Positions 6,275 to 9,600 of a DNA stretch of 9,600 nucleotides are shown here, one piece after another; the first letter of the stretch is position 1, and each line of letters opens with the position of its first letter. Below the pieces are notes generated by a model. It saw nothing but the letters and a program-made list of their open reading frames with translations, ran no database searches and was not told the origin of the DNA. Location: NCBI GenBank assembly GCA_965370955.1, contig CBDUWP010000057.1, positions 1 through 9,600 on the forward strand. Direction: 5' to 3'. Position numbers and translations under genes: made by a program. The stretch comes from CBDUWP01 sp965370955. Its GTDB lineage: Bacteria; Planctomycetota; Phycisphaerae; Sedimentisphaerales; Anaerobacaceae.

Positions 6275-7291
6275 ATGGCAACAAAGGTTGCAATTAACGG
6301 CTTTGGCCGAATTGGTAGAGCGGTTACACGGATTTTATTGGCCAACACAGACTCTTTCGAGCTGGTCGCGATCAACGATTTAGCTGATCCTAAAAGTTTA
6401 GCACATCTGTTCAAATATGACACAGTCATGGGCAAATGGGCAGGCACTGTCACAGTTGACGGCGACAGCATTGTTATCGATGGCAAAGCTATCAAGATAA
6501 CAGCCGTTCGCAATCCAGCTGAGTTGCCTTGGGGTAAATTGGGCGTTGACATTGTCGTTGAGGCTACCGGCATTTTCCGTGAAAAATCATCAGCCAAAGG
6601 CGGTTACGGCGATCACATCACAGCAGGTGCTAAAAAGGTCGTATTGACCGTCCCTGCTAAAGACGCTATTGACGCCACAGTCGTTCTCGGCGTAAATGAT
6701 GACGCTATTACAGCCGACACAAATTGCGTATCAAACGCCAGTTGCACAACTAACTGCTTAGCTCCAGTAGCTAAGGTTCTCAACGATGAATTCGGTATCG
6801 TAAAAGGCCTTATGACCACAGTTCACGGTTACACAAATGACCAAAACGTTGGCGACATGATCCACAGCGATCTCCGCAGAGCTCGTGCAGCCGCTCAAAA
6901 CATTATCCCGACCACAACCGGCGCAGCCAAAGCAGTCGGCATGGTCATTCCTGAACTAAACGGCAAGCTAGACGGCTTCGCTCTTAGAGTTCCAGTTATA
7001 GACGGCAGTTGCGTTGATCTAGTAGTTGAATTGAAAAAAGAAGCAACAGTTGACGAGATCAATTCTGCTATTGAAAAAGCCGGAGCGAGCGATTTGAAGG
7101 GCATTTTGGAATATTGCGATGAGCCAATCGTTAGCTCAGACATCATCGGCAACCAAGCTTCCAGCGTTTTTGATTCTCTTTGCACAATGGCAATGGGCAA
7201 GATGGTCAAGGTCGTCAGCTGGTATGACAACGAGTGGGGTTATTCAAACCGCACAGTTGACATCATGAAAAAACTTGCAGCATTGCTGTAA
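6275..7291 (+). CDS. gap: Glyceraldehyde-3-phosphate dehydrogenase, type I
   Basis: This cytoplasmic tetrameric enzyme converts glyceraldehyde 3-phosphate, NAD+ and phosphate to 1,3-bisphosphoglycerate, reversibly. At 338 aa it is family length. The N-terminal NAD domain begins KVAINGFGRIGR (4-15), and D35 in AINDLAD, after the second beta strand, favours NAD over NADP. The catalytic Cys is C157 in ASCTTNC, with partner H184 in TVHGYTNDQ. The C-terminal signature WYDNEWGYSNR is present near the end. ATG 6275 has AAGGAG (6261-6266) at 8-nt spacing. Its own promoter and an intrinsic terminator (7308-7352) suggest a strong separate transcript, with some read-through into pgk, which encodes the next enzyme in the pathway. 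Confidence 0.98.
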   Translation: MATKVAINGFGRIGRAVTRILLANTDSFELVAINDLADPKSLAHLFKYDTVMGKWAGTVTVDGDSIVIDGKAIKITAVRNPAELPWGKLGVDIVVEATGIFREKSSAKGGYGDHITAGAKKVVLTVPAKDAIDATVVLGVNDDAITADTNCVSNASCTTNCLAPVAKVLNDEFGIVKGLMTTVHGYTNDQNVGDMIHSDLRRARAAAQNIIPTTTGAAKAVGMVIPELNGKLDGFALRVPVIDGSCVDLVVELKKEATVDEINSAIEKAGASDLKGILEYCDEPIVSSDIIGNQASSVFDSLCTMAMGKMVKVVSWYDNEWGYSNRTVDIMKKLAALL

Positions 7292-7307
7292 CGTTTAGCT
7301 ATATTTT

Positions 7308-7352
7308 CGGGCCTATTGTCTTTAACGTAAGAATGATAGGCCCGTTTTTTTT
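7308..7352 (+). terminator. Rho-independent terminator after gap
   Basis: CGGGCCTAT (7308-7316) pairs perfectly with ATAGGCCCG (7336-7344) across a 19-base loop, and eight T follow (7345-7352). It lies between gap and pgk with only 38 bases to the pgk start and no good promoter after it, so it probably attenuates rather than fully separates gap from pgk transcription. Confidence 0.88.
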
Positions 7353-7390
7353 CCAACATTTTTTTTCTTGAGATAAGGGCAAAATCAGAC

Positions 7391-8629
7391 ATGGCAAAAA
7401 AAACGATTTCAGATATCGAGGTTAAGGGCAAGAAAATTTTGATGCGTTGCGATTTCAATGTCCCTCTGGACGACAATTGTAATATCACCAGTGACGACCG
7501 CATAGTCAAAGCCCTGCCGAGCATAAAAGAGGTTTTAGCAGGTGGCGGAAGCTTGATTTTGATGAGTCATCTCGGCCGTCCTAAAGGCGAAAAAAACGCC
7601 AAGTTGTCACTGACCCCCGTAGCTAAAAAATTATCTGAATTTCTCGATATAGAGGTCAAAATGGCCTCAGATTGCATCGGCGATTGCGTCCGTGACATGG
7701 CCGGCGCCCTGAAATCCGGCGAATGTATGCTTTTAGAAAATCTTCGTTTTTATAATGATGAAACGATCAAGGACAAAGCCGCAGAAAAAGACCCTGCCCT
7801 TCGCAAAGCCAAAGATGATTTCGCGGAAAAAATTGCTAATTTAGCTGACGCCTACGTGAATAATGCTTTCGGCACAGCCCACAGAGATAACGCTTCGATG
7901 TACACAGTGCCTTTTTTGATGAAGGACAAACCTTGCGTGATTGGCTCTTTGATTGAGAAGGAATTAAAATTTCTCGGCGATACAGTCAGCGATCCAGAGC
8001 GACCTTTCGTTGCTATTCTCGGCGGCGCTAAGGTTTCTGACAAAATTGGCGTTATTGAAAATCTGCTTTCAAAGGTCGATACGATTTTGATTGGCGGAGC
8101 GATGGCCTATACATTTTTCAAAGCTCAAGGCAAAAAGGTCGGCAACAGCCTTTGCGAAAATGATTTCGTTGACACAGCCAAACAGCTCCTCGAAAAAGCC
8201 AAACAAATCGGTTGCGAAATAGTCCTGCCGTCAGACACAGTTATAGCCAAAGAGTTCAAAGCCGGCGCAGAGAATAAAATTGTCACAGGTGACATTGACG
8301 ACAATTGGGAAGGCTTAGATATTGGCCCTGCGACTTGTAAGCTATTTATTGAAAAATTATCTAATGCAAAAACAGTTGTTTGGAATGGTCCGATGGGCGT
8401 ATTTGAGCTCGATCCTTTTGACGCAGGAACTAAGGCTATCGCTCAAGCCGTTGCAGATGCTACTTCAAAGGGTGCCCGCACAATAATCGGCGGCGGCGAC
8501 AGTGCAAGCGCTATTAAGATAATGGGGCTCGCAGACAAAGTCAGCCATATTTCGACAGGCGGCGGCGCGTCACTGGAATTCTTGGAAGGCAAGACTTTTA
8601 AATGTTTAGAGATTTTAGAAGAGGTATAA
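7391..8629 (+). CDS. pgk: Phosphoglycerate kinase
   Basis: This monomeric cytoplasmic kinase transfers the acyl phosphate of 1,3-bisphosphoglycerate to ADP, giving 3-phosphoglycerate and ATP, directly after GAPDH. The 412 residues carry the full motif order: RCDFNVPLD (19-27), R37, SHLGRPKG (59-66), ENLRFY (R119), NNAFGTAHR, GGAKVSDKI, WNGPMGVFE, and GGGDSAS (367-373, D370) in the nucleotide domain, then STGGGASLEFLEGK. ATG 7391 is preceded by AAGGG (7375-7379), at a rather long 11-nt spacing. No promoter was found in the 38 bases after the gap terminator, so expression probably depends on read-through or an unseen promoter. The last 14 codons (EGKTFKCLEILEEV) are repeated downstream. Confidence 0.98.
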   Translation: MAKKTISDIEVKGKKILMRCDFNVPLDDNCNITSDDRIVKALPSIKEVLAGGGSLILMSHLGRPKGEKNAKLSLTPVAKKLSEFLDIEVKMASDCIGDCVRDMAGALKSGECMLLENLRFYNDETIKDKAAEKDPALRKAKDDFAEKIANLADAYVNNAFGTAHRDNASMYTVPFLMKDKPCVIGSLIEKELKFLGDTVSDPERPFVAILGGAKVSDKIGVIENLLSKVDTILIGGAMAYTFFKAQGKKVGNSLCENDFVDTAKQLLEKAKQIGCEIVLPSDTVIAKEFKAGAENKIVTGDIDDNWEGLDIGPATCKLFIEKLSNAKTVVWNGPMGVFELDPFDAGTKAIAQAVADATSKGARTIIGGGDSASAIKIMGLADKVSHISTGGGASLEFLEGKTFKCLEILEEV

Positions 8630-8773
8630 TCTATAAATTGCGACAGACTAAATTTAAGAAGAAGGCAAATCCTTCAAATGTTTAGAAATTCTAGAAGAGG
8701 TATAATCTATAAATTGTGACAAATTAAATTTAAAAAAGAAGGCAAATCCTTTAAGTGTTTAGAGATTTTAGAA
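8585..8773 (+). repeat. Tandem repeat of the pgk 3' end, about 2.5 copies
   Basis: Copy 1 (8585-8660, 76 bp) is the last 14 codons and stop of pgk plus 31 bases. Copy 2 (8661-8737, 77 bp) is about 87 percent identical by hand count. Copy 3 (8738-8773) is partial and meets the rpe start. Read from the same first base, copy 2 encodes EGKSFKCLEILEEV-stop and copy 3 encodes EGKSFKCLEILENE-stop. Within the shared codons all changes are synonymous except one Thr/Ser, and nearly all are transitions. Copy 2 is out of frame with pgk and copy 3 back in frame, both beyond the pgk stop, so neither is translated as part of PGK. Confidence 0.9.
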
Positions 8774-8774
8774 A

Positions 8775-9446
8775 ATGAATAAGAGAAATTTACCAGCAGT
8801 CGGAACAGTTGAGATATCGCCATCGATCTTGAGCGCCGACTTTGCGAATTTATCAGCTGAGTTATTTGACATCACTCGCGGCGATGTGAAGATGGTTCAC
8901 TTGGACATTATGGACGGTCATTTTGTACCCAACATTACTTTTGGCCCAGCCATAGTCGCCAAGATGCGTCCTTGCAGTGATTTGTTTTTCGATTGCCATT
9001 TGATGATTTCTGAGCCAGCCAAATACATCAAGGCTTTTGCTGATGCTGGCTGCGATCACCTCACTTTTCACATAGAGACAACTGATAAGCCCTGCGACCT
9101 AATCAAGATGATTCACGATCTCGGCCTGACAGCCGGCGTGACATTGAATCCCCAGACACCTGTTTCAGCTATTGCTGATATCGCTTCTTTGTGTGATATG
9201 ATATTGGTAATGACTGTCAATCCCGGGTTTGGCGGCCAATCGTTTATGCCGGAAGCCGCAAAAAAAATCGTTGAGCTTCGCCAGCTCGCCGGCCCATCCA
9301 TCAGGATTGAAGTCGATGGCGGTATAAACGCCGAGACAGCCGCAATTGCAACTGGTTATGGCGCCGACACTCTCGTTGCCGGTAATGCCATTTTCGCCCA
9401 ATCCGATCGTAAAGCCGCGATAGAAGCTATCTCTACTGCCTGTTAA
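8775..9446 (+). CDS. rpe: Ribulose-phosphate 3-epimerase
   Basis: This cytoplasmic TIM-barrel metalloenzyme interconverts D-ribulose 5-phosphate and D-xylulose 5-phosphate in the pentose phosphate or Calvin pathway. The 223 residues are family length. ISPSILSADF (14-23) starts the barrel. Metal ligands are H42, D44 (VHLDIMDGH), H75 (DCHLMI) and D181 (EVDGG); D44 and D181 are the catalytic acid/base pair. NPGFGGQSF (149-157) is the phosphate-site signature, and AGNAIF lies near the end. ATG 8775 has no Shine-Dalgarno: the preceding bases are pgk-tail repeat copy 3, whose ghost stop TAA (8780-8782) overlaps the start. A later start would cut the barrel, so ATG 8775 stands. It is probably co-transcribed with pgk, as no terminator lies between. 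I found no convincing terminator after it. Confidence 0.96.
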   Translation: MNKRNLPAVGTVEISPSILSADFANLSAELFDITRGDVKMVHLDIMDGHFVPNITFGPAIVAKMRPCSDLFFDCHLMISEPAKYIKAFADAGCDHLTFHIETTDKPCDLIKMIHDLGLTAGVTLNPQTPVSAIADIASLCDMILVMTVNPGFGGQSFMPEAAKKIVELRQLAGPSIRIEVDGGINAETAAIATGYGADTLVAGNAIFAQSDRKAAIEAISTAC

Positions 9447-9545
9447 TAAATTTTATTAGCTATCTGCTACAACTTTTGTTAAACTTTCTCACATATTTTA
9501 AAAACCTTAGCATTTCAAAGGTCCCAAATATTACTGGATTAAAAT

Positions 9546-9600
9546 TATGGCAAAACAAATTAATCCCTTTGGTTGAGACTGCAAACTATGGCAAAACAAA
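9546..9600 (+). repeat. 14-bp direct repeat, each copy containing ATGGCAAAACAAA
   Basis: TATGGCAAAACAAA occurs at 9546-9559 and again at 9587-9600, 41 bases apart, with the second copy cut by the window edge. The first ATG (9547) gives only MAKQINPFG then stop. The second (9588) opens MAKQ and could start a gene outside the window, though no clear Shine-Dalgarno precedes either. The rest of 9447-9545 is A/T-rich and I see no terminator, promoter or gene in it. Confidence 0.45.

Overview
This is an ordinary chromosomal stretch of a bacterium with moderate G+C (mid-40s percent by eye), carrying branched-chain amino-acid synthesis, one PLP-dependent sulfur amino-acid enzyme, and central carbon genes. 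A Planctomycetota (Phycisphaerae-like) origin is my best guess from overall protein style and long intergenic spacers, but no marker here proves it. No mobile element, CRISPR array, rRNA or tRNA was seen.

Layout: bases 1-341 form a long upstream region with a 10-bp periodic TGG array, a good sigma70-type promoter (97-125), a Leu-rich short ORF resembling an attenuator leader peptide (138-209) overlapped by hairpins, and a second possible promoter (227-255). Then come ilvB (342-2072), ilvN/H (2120-2629) and ilvC (2772-3776), closed by a strong intrinsic terminator (3809-3844). Together these encode both acetohydroxyacid synthase subunits and ketol-acid reductoisomerase, the first two steps of Ile/Val synthesis. 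An unrecognised lipoprotein gene (3926-4723) follows, converging with a cystathionine gamma-synthase/methionine gamma-lyase family gene on the minus strand (5887-4742). The divergent spacer (about 5888-6274) holds a frameshifted protein-like reading frame on the minus strand and a good promoter for gap on the plus strand.

The right half is a carbon-metabolism block: gap (6275-7291), an intrinsic terminator (7308-7352), pgk (7391-8629) and rpe (8775-9446). GAPDH and PGK are consecutive enzymes of glycolysis/gluconeogenesis, and Rpe links to the pentose phosphate pathway. Between pgk and rpe lies the oddest structure in the window: the last 14 codons of pgk plus trailing spacer occur almost three times in tandem. 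The copies differ almost only at synonymous positions, and the last one runs into the rpe start codon. The final 154 bases hold no clear gene except a 14-bp repeat, each copy carrying ATGGCAAAACAAA, that may mark the start of a gene running off the window.

I found no evidence for a wholly new multi-gene system. The items most worth a second look are the pgk-tail repeats, the candidate ilv leader peptide, the 10-bp array, and the cofactor loop of IlvC.
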